From: Chromobotia macracanthus
Lineage: Eukaryota > Chordata > Actinopteri > Cypriniformes > Botiidae
Assembly: GCA_036877525.1 (NCBI GenBank)
Contig: JAZGTH010000007.1
Coordinates: forward strand, 5,653,501 to 5,717,500
DNA length: 64,000 nucleotides
Direction of reading: 5' to 3'
A program made the translations under genes and the position numbers. The notes below the pieces were generated by a model that was not told where the DNA came from, did no database searches, and saw only the letters and a list, made by a program, of their open reading frames with translations. Of this stretch, positions 11,464 to 22,900 are shown piece by piece (positions within the stretch are counted from its first letter, which is position 1; each line of letters begins with the position of its first letter).

Positions 11464-13292
11464 ATGAGCTCGTGTTATCCGCACTTTTATCTTGTTTGTT
11501 GTTTAGTCTGGTCTATCAGCAGCTTTTATTCAGCTGTTGGTAAGTACTTCAAACTGTTTCTTTTATTTGCGGTGCGTCTCAGTGAACGTTCAGATTAGGC
11601 ATAACAAATTGCACGTAAAAATGAACTTAAATAAAAAGTGTATAGTTTAAAAGCATGCATCTGTGATATGAATATGTAGGCTTATTGTGCATTTTTATTG
11701 GTATGGAAATTGGTAGGAGTGTCAACAAAACAGATCAGATGCTTTGCTCTGATTGTAAGTTTTCATTTATTAGATCATTTTTTCCTTTTCTTTTAGTGTC
11801 CTAACAGGGGATTTTTTAAAAATCATATGAGAAATATTATAATCTATTATATAATAGATAATAATAGATTATATCATCTATCATATAATCTATTATCATA
11901 TTAATTTATTATACTTTATTGTGCATTAAAACAAAAACAAACTAGATCTAACAACTACTAGAAATCCTGTAAGAAAACTCAAATGATGATTTTTGGGGGT
12001 CTGTCCCAAATTGTGATGGGGACACAATATGATGTGATTCTGATTTCAGAAAGTGCTCCAGGTCCCCTGACAGACTGTGATGACTATGGAGATTACATTC
12101 AGGTATAAAACAGATAAGTGACATTCATTATTATAAGAACCAGTGTGTTTTCATCAGATTTTTGTTTATATTTTATATTTATAGGTTTGTTTGGATTGTG
12201 TCCTCACTATAAAACACAGATATAGATGCATGAATATATATATCCCATGTGACTGTATACATAACAGATATTATAATGAATACATTTGTAAATCTGTTGT
12301 TTTAGGGTTCTGCTTTACTAAGTACATTGTGTGGTCTGGAGTGGAGAGACCAGAAGCAGGTAAACGAGTGTTTGTGCAGTACAACATCACACGTGAGACT
12401 TCACCAATAATTGTGTGTCTGAACTGTTTGTGTGTTTTTTCAGGAGCACATTCAGAATGTTTTCAAGAGGGTAAGTATCATATTATATCATATACAGTAG
12501 CATCACTGATCTATTGGATGATATTCTAAACATTTTCATTCTGTTCTTCAGTTTTTGTTTCACTATTCTAAAGCACAGAATACAGTGGGTTCAGTAGACA
12601 GAGAGGTAGTAATATTTTCATATATTCTGTCTCATAGAATTGTACTCTATATATTGCATAAATATAAACTATCTATCTATATCTATCTATATCTATATAG
12701 TTTTCCTTATGCATATTAATATGTTTACTGTTGTTTTCAGTCTCATTCTGTTCACCCGTTGATGCGTCTCTCGCCGAAACTGTCTCTACGCAGGAAGAAA
12801 CAACAGGTGTTAAAGCAATTTCCTTTCTTTCATTGATGTTCTTCATCTTTAATGTGTGCATGGGATCTCACATGCTATATTTTGACTTACATCAAACAAT
12901 GTGATTAAACATACACAGACTGTATGAAGATCTTTTGAACTGATCTTTATAATAACAGAGTAACACGTCTTCCTCATAGAGAAGCTGAAGGATGTTTGCG
13001 GCACCTCTGGAAGATTTACTCAAGGTGTGTACACACACACACAGCAGCAATTTAAGAGAACTAAAATCCAGTGTTTCCACACATTCTAACCAATAAACAT
13101 CTGTAACTTTTTTGCAAACATAAGCATTTTTGCATTTTAAGTCAAGTCAGGGGAATATTTTGAATCTGAGCACAAGTAGACTAATGTTATTCACTACACT
13201 ACACTGACATACTTTTTTGAGATTTGCAGTTTTTCACGTTTGTTCAGATGAATGTGTGTTTGATCTGGTTTCTCTTCACAGCTCGGCTGTAA
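11464..13292 (+). CDS. nms: Neuromedin S precursor lacking the neuromedin S core
   Basis: Small secreted peptide precursor. Exons 11464-11539, 12050-12102, 12306-12359, 12444-12470, 12552-12605, 12741-12806, 12982-13024 and 13282-13292 have GT-AG borders and matching phases, giving 127 residues. It opens with a signal peptide (hydrophobic core FYLVCCLVW). Dibasic sites KR (exon 4) and RRKK (exon 6) bound a 34-residue segment beginning FLFHYSKAQ and containing SVHPLMRLSPKLSL. This matches the NMS-related peptide of mammalian prepro-NMS (FLFHYSRTQ, VHPLMHLAAKL). Exon 7 (VCGTSGRFTQ) matches the linker after it. The final exon then ends in three residues, so the C-terminal FLFRPRN-type core of neuromedin S is absent. 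An alternative last exon from 13230 is open for about 40 codons but also lacks it. Poly(A) signal at 13361; the gene lies tail-to-tail with pdcl3, as expected from mammalian gene order. Confidence 0.8.
11821..11920. repeat. AT-rich palindromic cluster in nms intron 1
   Basis: The sequence repeats TAATCTATTAT and its inverse several times. It includes a perfect 16-bp palindrome TCTATTATATAATAGA at 11843-11858. It is probably a degenerate AT microsatellite able to form hairpins. Confidence 0.7.
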
Positions 13293-13360
13293 TCTGGGAT
13301 GTTGTTGGAGATAAAGATCCTTTGTTAATGTTACATCTGTGTTTCTGTTAAACAAAACCA

Positions 13361-13366
13361 AATAAA
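13361..13366 (+). terminator. nms: Poly(A) signal of nms
   Basis: Canonical AATAAA 69 bp after the nms stop codon. Confidence 0.7.
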
Positions 13367-13507
13367 TAACAGATTTCATTAATCCATTTTATCTCATGAT
13401 TACTAGCTAGTGTGTTACTCTTAAACCACTAACTAGTACTGCACCTCCACAAATTAGTTCAAGGTCAAACAACCCATCAAATTCAGAGAAAAATCACTGT
13501 AAGAATG

Positions 13508-13508
<1 letters not shown>

Positions 13509-13558
<50 letters not shown>

Positions 13559-13562
13559 AGAG
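13509..13562. repeat. (AC)n then (AG)n microsatellite
   Basis: About 22 AC units followed by a few AG units, lying between the convergent ends of nms and pdcl3. Confidence 0.95.
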
Positions 13563-13682
13563 AGTAAAGTAAATTTTTTTTAATATGATAATACCTGGTG
13601 AAAAGTGTTAAACTGACAAAAGATTGTATTACTACAAATCACATAAAACTAATTTAAATGTGGCATTCAGATAAATAATCAA

Positions 13683-13688
13683 TTTATT
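13683..13688 (-). terminator. pdcl3: Poly(A) signal of pdcl3
   Basis: AATAAA on the minus strand, about 265 bp after the pdcl3 stop codon. Confidence 0.6.
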
Positions 13689-13952
13689 GACAGCTTGCTG
13701 TGCCCGTCTCGTCTGTAGTTCCCTTCAGAAATAGTGAGTACTAGACACAAGGCGTCTCTTTAATATGGCACAGTTACATTTGAAATGAGAATTAATTTAG
13801 CAAGAGTTTAAAGCAACTGAGTGACGGACACCCCAACTTTACGTGTCTGTGTCACCTGTCACTGCAGCTGTTGTGTGACAGACTCAAGTCAGCAGTCAGG
13901 CTGTTTTTACATGTAAAAATTCAGCAGTTGTTCTGCTGATCTCTAAGTGGCT

Positions 13953-16900
13953 TCAGTCCTCATCAGAGTCATCCTCACTGTCTCTGCGGTTGGGCACAGA
14001 GCAGCGGATGGACGTCATGAGCTGATCCTGGATCTGTTTCCGAGGGTTTTCCTCCAGGTCTGTCTTGACAGCACCTGACTCTGATAAACGCCACTCCAGC
14101 TCTGAAATAAAACAAATTCATTTTGGTTTCTGCAGTAAGCCATCCACATAACATTTATCTTTAAAACAATTTGAAATTTATTAAAAATAACATCATTAAT
14201 GAAATCATCAATAAATATACAATTTAAAATCTGGGTGAGCTGATAGATTGAGTGGGATGAAAAAGTACAGAAAACAAACCCTCAAGACCAAAATGTCTGA
14301 CAAACAAACAGTAATAAAATGATTCTTACCATCACACTTAAGGTTCATTCCTCCAAACACAAGTGGCCCGATGAACTGAGCCTTCATTTCTCCCTCATGA
14401 TACACAAACAGTGTGGGCAGGTTCCGGTCGGGATAGTTGGGAATGCAGGTCGTGGAAATAGACTTGAGAAACTTTGTTTGGGGAAATTTGCGAGCCAGTA
14501 CTGACAGATGCTGGTTTATGAGTGTACACAGAGGGATCCTGATGGATACAAACAAGATTTATTAGTCCAAGACAAACATAATCAGAACAACCCAGCTACC
14601 GTATGATTTAATATTTCTCTATGGTGTGGAAACTCTTGTCTACTGTTATAATAATTTGTTTACTGTAATTTTGCATATGATGTTCCTCATTTTAAATTGC
14701 AATTAAACATCTGCTAAATGAATGCTTAAAAAAATATTGAAACTATAAAGCATGTATTGGCAGACACACACATAGACCCAAGTGTTTGATTTGAAACCTG
14801 AACATTAATGTTTTCCATTTATGTCTGATCTGAGATTCATCTTGTATGTATTATCAGGTTGATCTCCCTCACCCCTGTTTGTAGAGATGTAGGACCACCC
14901 AGATGCCATCTCCTGCTTTGTTCACCTCCTGCACATAATCCTGACCAGATATCTCCTTCACCTCCCCAAAGGCATTCTTTATTTCGTTGGCTTTCCACTC
15001 TGCAAGTCTTTTCTGTCTGTGGGAGAGACGTACAAGGCAAACATATATATAAAGATATATAAAGAATACATCATTGCTCTCAAGATTTAATAAAATGTAT
15101 ATTTTGTTCTGTGTAAATGAAACACAGCATGTAAACTGCTGTGCCATTGCCAAGAAAATCCTAATATCTGTGCAACAGAAACAACAAGACGCCATCTTTT
15201 TAGTAGTTATAGCACAAACATGACAAATTTATTTGTATGCAAATAAATGTAACAAAAAAAACTACTTGCAATTCAGTATGCAAATATCACAAGTTGCTGC
15301 TCTGTCTACACTAAAATGCCACGGTGAATTTGATCAATGCAATGAATGTACATATGTATGTATATATAAGCTGACCTGTACATCTCTATGGCAGCCTCAT
15401 CCTCGTCATTAAATTCATCTTCATTCTCTTCGAGCTCCTCTAGAGTCATGCTCTCATAGGTCTTCACTGAAACAGATCACATTTATTACAGATTTATACA
15501 TAATATTCCGCTCCACCTGTTCTACATAGTTTCAAAGCCTGCAGGCGAAAGAAGCATCTTACCAACAGACTGTTGCTGACGAAGCTGTTCCTCTTCTTCA
15601 TCATCATCTTTGGGGGTTTCTTTAGGGGGCAGAATTCCCTTCTTCCGCAGGATGTCATTCCACTCCGTATCTGCGTTTGGGTCCTTTAATAGAGGCCATA
15701 AAACACACAGTCAATGAGTATACAATCAACCACAATCAGTACAAACACATTTATTGAGCGAAGGATTTCCAGGACCCTTGCAATGTCCACTACCTTTCTT
15801 TTTCTCTAAATTACCGTTTACAAATTCCCTGATTTTCCCAAAGATCCGTGGGAATCCTGTAGTTGTCAGATGTACAAGACCAAGATCTTCACTAAACTAT
15901 TATAGATGCCCAAGACCAAGATCTTCACTAAACTATTATAGATGTCCAAGAACAAGATCCTCTCTAAACTATTATAGATGTCCAAGAACAAGATCTTCAC
16001 TAAACTATTATAGATGTCCAAGAACAAGATCTTCACTAAACTATTATAGATGTCCAAGAACAAGATCTTCACTAAACTATTATAGATGTCCAAGAACAAG
16101 ATCTTCACTAAACTATTATAGATGCCAAGAAAAGATCTTCAAATAATAAATCCAAGAACAAGATCTTCACTAAACTATTATAGATGCCCAAGAACAAGAT
16201 CTTCACTAAACTATTATAGATGCCCAAGAACAAGATCTTCACTAAACTATTATAGATGTCCAAGAACAAGATCTTCACTAAACTATTATAGATGTCCAAG
16301 AACAAGATCTTCACTAAACTATTATAGATGTCCAAGACCAAGATCTTCACTAAACTATTGTAGATGTCCAAGAACAAGATCTTCACTAAACTATTATAGA
16401 TGTCCAAGAACAAGATCTTCACTAAACTATTATAGATGCCCAAGAACAAGATCTTCACTAAACTATTATAGATGTCCAAGAACAAGATCTTCACTAAACT
16501 ATTATAGATGTCCAAGAACAAGATCTTCACTAAACTATTATAGATGTCCAAGAACAAGATCTTCACTAAACTATTATAGATGTCCAAGAACAAGATCTTC
16601 ACTAAACTATTATAGATGTCCAAGAACAAGATCTTCACTAAACTATTATAGATGCCCAAGAACAAGATCTTCACTAAACTATTATAGATGCCCAAGAACA
16701 AGATCTTCACTAAACTATTATAGATGTCCAAGAACAAGATCTTCACTAAACTATTATAGATGTCCAAGAACAAGATCTTCACTAAACTATTATAGATGTC
16801 CAAGAACAAGATCCTCACTAAACTACTATAGATGCCCAAGAACAAGATCCTCACTAAACTATTATAGATGCCCAAGACCAAGATCCTCTCTAAACTATTA

Positions 16901-18274
16901 TAGATGTCCAAGAACAAGATCTTCACTAAACTATTATAGATGCCCAAGACCAAGATCTTCACTAAACTATTATAGATGCCCAAGACCAAGATCCTCTCTA
17001 AACTATTATAGATGTCCAAGAACAAGATCTTCACTAAACTATTATAGATGTCCAAGAACAATATCTTCACTAAACTATTATAGATGTCCAAGAACAAGAT
17101 CTTCACTAAACTATTATAGATGCCCAAAAACAAGATCTTCACTAAACTATTATAGATGTCCAAGAACAAGATCTTCACTAAACTATTATAGATGTCCAAG
17201 AACAAGATCTTCACTAAACTATTATAGATGACAAAAAGAACAAGATCTTCACTAAACTATTATAGATGCCCAAGAACAAGATCTCACTAAACTATTATAG
17301 ATGCCCAAGAACAAGATCTTCACTAAACTATTATAGATGCCCAAGAAAATAAAAAGATGCCCAAGAACAAGATCTTCACTAAACTATTATAGATGCCCAA
17401 GAACAAGATCTTCACTAAACTATTATAGATGCCCAAGAACAAGATCTTCACTAAACTATTATAGATGCCCAAGAACAAGATCTTCACTAAACTATTATAG
17501 ATGTCCAAGAACAAGATCTTCACTAAACTATTATAGATGTCCAAGAACAAGATCTTCACTAAACTATTATAGATGCCCAAGAACAAGATCTTCACTAAAC
17601 TATTATAGATGTCCAAGAACAAGATCTTCACTAAACTATTATAGATGTCCAAGAACAAGATCTTCACTAAACTATTATAGATGTCCAAGAACAAGATCTT
17701 CACTAAACTATTATAGATGCCCAAGAACAAGATCTTCACTAAACTATTATAGATGCCCAAGAACAAGATCTTCACTAAACTATTATAGATGTCCAAGAAC
17801 AAGATCTTCACTAAACTATTATAGATGTCCAAGAACAAGATCTTCACTAAACTATTATAGATGTCCAAGAACAAGATCTTCACTAAACTATTATAGATGC
17901 CCAAGAACAAGATCTTCACTAAACTATTATAGATGTCCAAGAACAAGATCTTCACTAAACTATTATAGATGTCCAAGAACAAGATCTTCACTAAACTATT
18001 ATAGATGTCCAAGAACAAGATCTTCACTAAACTATTATAGATGTCCAAGAACAAGATCTTCACTAAACTATTATAGATGCCCAAGAACAAGATCTTCACT
18101 AAACTATTACATGGATCGAAACTGTCGATGTGGCTCTCCCACATCAAGCAGCCTGTCACTTTAAATCACACGGGCCAAATAAGAGACAAAGAAAAATAAT
18201 CCGTGGAAATGTTAGTAACTTCTAGTGTTATATTACATTAATTTAACTTAAGTAATTTAAACACAAACCTGCAT
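13953..18274 (-). CDS. pdcl3: Phosducin-like protein 3, six coding exons
   Basis: PDCL3 is a cytosolic co-chaperone of the CCT/TRiC chaperonin and has been linked to VEGFR2 stability and apoptosis control. Exons on the minus strand: 18274-18269, 15683-15563, 15466-15376, 15016-14873, 14538-14330, 14101-13953. All borders are GT-AG and phases match, giving 239 residues, the same as human. Exon 1 encodes only Met-Gln; exon 2 continues DPNADTEWNDILRKKGILPP. Exons 2-3 form the acidic helical N-terminus. Exons 4-6 form the thioredoxin-like domain, with LAEWKANEIKNAFGEV, STTCIPNYPDRNLPT and QFIGPLVFGGMNL. The C-terminus is an acidic Ser/Asp tail (RRDSEDDSDED). Intron 1 holds a 2.2 kb minisatellite. 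Gene order nms-pdcl3-tbc1d8-rpl31-cnot11 agrees with the mammalian neighbourhood as I remember it. Confidence 0.97.
15867..18108. repeat. 36-bp minisatellite, about 62 copies, in pdcl3 intron 1
   Basis: The unit is 36 bp, of the form CAAGAACAAGATCTTCACTA followed by AACTATTATAGATGYC. The main variation is GATGTCC versus GATGCCC, plus a few AACAAG/ACCAAG and CTTCAC/CCTCTC changes. The array is interrupted at about 16122-16155, 17230-17240, 17284 and 17340-17357. Because 36 is divisible by three and the unit lacks stops in one frame per strand, it produces long spurious ORFs: plus-strand repeats of PRTRSSLNYYRC and minus-strand repeats of KILFLDIYNSLV. Neither is a gene: there is no non-repeat domain, and the array lies within an intron whose flanking exons splice cleanly. 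Confidence 0.97.
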
Positions 18275-19906
18275 GTTGACGCTGTCGTTCCTGCTCTGTG
18301 AATCACGCCTTTCTAACTCTCGGCACCGGAAGCAGAAGGAGCGACATGTATTTCCTTCCGGCTGACCACGAGTTCAGTCTTTACACGAGAAATGTTCTTA
18401 CGGGAAAATAAATAACAGGCTTGTCATTAATTACTCGACTGGTGATTTCTAATAAAAAACTTTAGATGACAACAACATTATATTGATTTAGGAGACAACG
18501 TGTGCGAAACGAAGCGCGTAGGACGATAATAGCTGGTGCACCGACTTCCGTCTTGAGTCAGAATGTCCATATATGGTGCTGGAGCGCCCCGTATCGTGAA
18601 GTCCACATAGCGCTGTCAATCAAATGACGCGGCCTTTCATTTACAAGCATTTTATTCTTAAACTTTTACCATTATTTCCCAAAAAGTCATTTTCACCCAA
18701 ACTAATTACGCAGTTTCTTGAAATGTTAAGAATGTGATCTTTTTTTTGTAACGTGCTGATACATCATACCGTATATATATAAACTAATAATAAGAATAGT
18801 GCCGTAAGATGTCAGCTTTAAAGCTGCAATCCGTAGCTTTTGCATCTCTACCGCCATCTCTATTTGAAACATAAAATTGCAAGGTACTTGTGGGGTTATT
18901 TCTTAACATGGATGACGAGTTTAAATTGCTAAGCAATGGCTGTAAGAGCAAGCAACAAACTCCCATCTGTTTACAGACGCACGTTTCTTTTTTCTGTAAA
19001 TTGTACCGTTTGCATAAGGCAAAACGATCGTGTTAAACACTCATCTATCATGCACTTTTTCAATAACTGTTTTTTTTTCTTTTTTGCAAGTTACGGATTG
19101 CAGTTTTACATGTCCCAAATAGAAAGCACAAATCCTTTCAACATCTCGCCCTCCCCACGACATGTCTGCCATGTTTGCATTACAAAGTGTTGCAACAAAG
19201 CGTTTGATAATACATTAACAACAATAGGCAATTAAGTTGACATGAATATGTATGGCTATTAAAACACAGATTTGTGTTCTGACATTGAAGGTGTCAGAAA
19301 AAACCTTAATCCTAAACTACGTCATCCATGTCATCTTAGCCAATCGGGGAAGAGCTGTGTCGTCATCAGAGCTCCCGCAGCCCCTGTGGACCCGGGTCGG
19401 ACTGCGCATGTGGTGGAGTCCAACGGGGTCCGAGAGACAGGTGTGATGTAGGGCCGTCAGAGAGACAGGTGTGATGTCTCAGGTGTGATATCTCAGGTGT
19501 GATGTCTCAGGTGTGAGATCTGTCTCACCGCACTTACGTCACGGTGGTCTTACATCCCTAGACAACGACACGCTATAACATTTTACACTATAACAAAACC
19601 TTCATTACGGTCTGCGCTCACTGCCATAATAAAGCAAAAAGATGAACGAAAAATGAATAATCGCAAATATTAAAACGACAGAAACATGACGCGCGTCTCA
19701 TTGGCCAGCTGACGGACTGGCGAGTGAAGCGCACTAAGAAGAAAAGCGCGCGACCGACGGGAGTGAGAAATGAAACGGAGCCGCGAGCTGGAAAAGCGGA
19801 AACAAACCGAACCGATACGGAGGCAGCCGGAGAAAGAGGAACTGCATTAAGGGCGGAATACGAGCATGCAAGCGCGTACTACAGACAACAAGACGAGTGT
19901 GTGAGG
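18275..19906. promoter_or_regulatory. Divergent pdcl3/tbc1d8 upstream region
   Basis: This 1.6 kb separates the two divergent start codons. The pdcl3 5'UTR and promoter must lie at the left (about 18275-18400), and the GC-rich tbc1d8 5'UTR at the right (about 19690-19906). An open frame from 19724 runs into the tbc1d8 frame without a stop, so an N-terminal extension is formally possible, but the family start is MWVTPEEV at 19907. A MITE-like element lies at 18819-19108. At 19437-19510 a short tandem motif (GTGTGATGTCTCAG) recurs. No other gene was seen. Confidence 0.5.
18819..19108. mobile_element. MITE-like inverted-repeat element
   Basis: About 290 bp with terminal inverted repeats: left end TAAAGCTGCAATCCGTAGCT, right end the near reverse complement (AAGTTACGGATTGCAGTTTTA, at 19088-19108). 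It has no coding capacity. It lies between the pdcl3 and tbc1d8 starts. Confidence 0.6.
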
Positions 19907-22900
19907 ATGTGGGTTACTCCTGAAGAAGTCGTGCTGAAAAACGCGCTGAAGCTTTGGGTGACGGACAAATCCAACGATTATTTCCTCCTGCAACACCGGA
20001 GAGGACACGGAGACGCCGGCGGGAGGTTCACAGGTGAGCCGGACGGTATAAAGAACATCAGACGTTTACATTGACATGGAAAGATCGTGACTTGTTTTTT
20101 GTGACTCCATAACACAACAGTATTAACCGCGGACATGTCAAAAACTCCGCATGACAATGTAAGGTTTTATTTTATTAAAGCTGTTTGCTTTGTGGATGTG
20201 AGACCAGACAGAAGGTTTCCCAGTGTTTTGTTTCTCTGAAGGCTTCAGAGGTCTTTTGTCTGCTGTGCTGGTTGAGCTGTGGGACATCCTGGCTCGTCTT
20301 TGTCTCAGCCGGGGAGTTTCCTTCAGCCATGGAAAATTATCCAAACAAACACCCACAACAGCTGTTTCATTCCTGATCATAACGTGAATGACTTCAGGAA
20401 AGTTCTGGAGACTTGAGCAACATACTGTGAAAACAAAACAATTTATCTACGTTTCATACTTCACATAGTTGAAGGCAGGTCACTGCAGTTCACTAAAGGT
20501 TAATCGGTAGTTTAAAGGAAGTTCTTGTGTGTTGTGGTTCAACTAGTTTCTTGAGACTGTTGTGAAGTTTACATAACTACCTGTTAAATCATCATGATTA
20601 ATGAACACTGTATGGGAAGCCTCTGTGGAGAATGGATGAAGTTACGTGGATGAATGAATGAATGGATGAATGTCCGAACCAGGTTGTATTTTCACTTTTT
20701 ATAGCATTTCAGTAAACAGGATGAAAACCCCTGCACTCTTCTCTGCTGGAGTTTATATTGCTGTGTTGTTATGATATAATGGTTTTTAAAAATAAGTTTG
20801 CAATTTTTGTCATGCATCTTCATGCAAATTGATCTGTTTATTTTTCTTTACTGAAAGATATAACATTGCTTCAGATTTTTGTCGTTTATAAAACAGTTTG
20901 GTTCCAGCGCTTCTAAAGTACAGGATACAGTAACAGCTGTGAGGTGATTATGTATGTGTAGATCACTGCATATCACCCACATAATGTCTATGTGACATTA
21001 ACCCGAGTACATCTGTCAGATAGACTGACTCTTTTTAATGACACTCACAATTGAATGAAAAGTTGTGTTCTTATATTTAATATGCATTGACTGTAGTCAC
21101 TCCACCGTGTGTCTAACAATAGAGTTTAGCTGTCACTGTTATAGTGTGGCTTCTCTCAGTGTATTGCTTTACAGAACTGCTTGAGGCCTTGTGTTATCAG
21201 TGACTCTCTTAAAACCTTTTTGCAGTGTGCTAAAATGACATGAAATATCATTACAGTTGTTTCGGTTCATTTTGCCTGTTGGGCTTTGAATCGGCTTGTT
21301 TAACAGTCAAAGGTTCGTTCTGTTAGCTTTGTGTGTCTGAAACCATACAGCATAGATTACTTAAAATCTGCCCGGTTAAGGCTTATGTTACCCTGAGAAC
21401 AGCTCAGCATTTGTGTTTGGAACTGGGAGACATTCCAGGAGGGCAAGTTATTTGTCTTCCACTCTTTCTTTTGTCTGTTGTGTGGAGAGCAGGAAAGGTA
21501 AACATTACTTTGCTTCCATCTCTCCGTTGTACCTGCCGAACATGTTTATAATGTCGCCTTTTCTCAGAAATGTGATCTTTGTTCTTTTCTAATGAAAAAA
21601 TTTACTGCCAGTAAACAGATCTGAATGTGACTGGCTGTGGATAAATTCACGAGCTTCTGTAGATCAAGCATTACTATAGCTGACAGTGAATAAGGCATAA
21701 TCATAAATGACTTCTCTGTGACACAGGTTTATCACGTTGTGAGTGTATATAAAAGTATAAGGTCCAATGGGGAAAAGAAAAATCACAAATAAGGCAAGAC
21801 AGCAATGAGATTAACTGGAGATGTTTGCTGAAATTCTCTGCTAACCCCTGAGAAAAAGACAGATTTTAACTAAGATTTGTCAGATTAGCATCCGAATATC
21901 AAAAGAACTTTAAGATTTCTCATCAAATTTGTGCATGACAAATATAATCGACATTTAACAACTGACTCATTTGTGTCTGTCAATATTTCTCAAAAGCGAT
22001 CCTCAAGAAATACAACAGGAACAGAGTTGATGCATAAATGAAACCTACAATAACTACATTCAGGTCTTCAGAGCAATAAAATCGGGACTTTCTCTGAGTT
22101 CATTGCACACTTTTTGTTCCGGGTAAACAAACGACTGTTCAACCTAATTTGCTTTAACAGATGCTGTCATTATTCCACACAATAGAGAGTTTAACTTTGC
22201 CATGGACTGGCAAATGTCCTGCTGACAGGAAACAATGGCTGAACGAATGAAGAGCCATTAGTGAGAACACATGACCTGAATTAGCTTGTGTTAGAGATCA
22301 TGTGACATCTGGACTGTAATGACTAGTAATTGTATTCGCTTTGATTCTAGAGTCACGATGCCATGTTAAGGGGAATTTCTCTGACTGGTGGATCTCTCCA
22401 GTGTTTTTTTTTTTACTGCAGATTTGACCAGTAAACACTGTTTTAAACAAAGTTATGAACCTTTGGTTTCTCGGGAAGCAGTAATTCATCCATCACTTAA
22501 CCTCAAAGCTCAGGGCTGGTCTGACATGAAAATGTTTCTGTATGGAATCAATAACTCGGATGTTTGCCTTACAGAAACAATGTTCTCTTTTATTCATTGT
22601 GAAAGTAGGTTGTGTGTTTGCCTGATCATGACTAAATCTATTCTGGGTTTGTTTCAGATTAGGCAACATTTGTTTTTCCATCTTCGGTTTATAAGATGTA
22701 TTGTTGTGTTAGTGTGCACTTATCAGGTGTCCTGCATGTGTGTAGTGTCAGATGAGTCTCATACTTTGTACTCTGAACAGACTAAATTAGTCCTGTCAGG
22801 TTGACGAGATTTTACTGTAGTAACTGATGTTCACTGCAGCAGTTATATGGCAGAACTCACAGTTGGGTGATTTCCTGAAGAATCTAAACATTGTGACTTG

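Noticed and set aside
15867..18108. CRISPR-like direct repeats
   Set aside because: The units abut with no unique spacers, and the setting is an intron of a vertebrate gene. The same holds for 51845-53129.
15754..18164. Long ORFs on both strands (up to 369 codons)
   Set aside because: They are translations of the 36-bp tandem array in pdcl3 intron 1; there is no unique domain, and pdcl3 exons splice around them.
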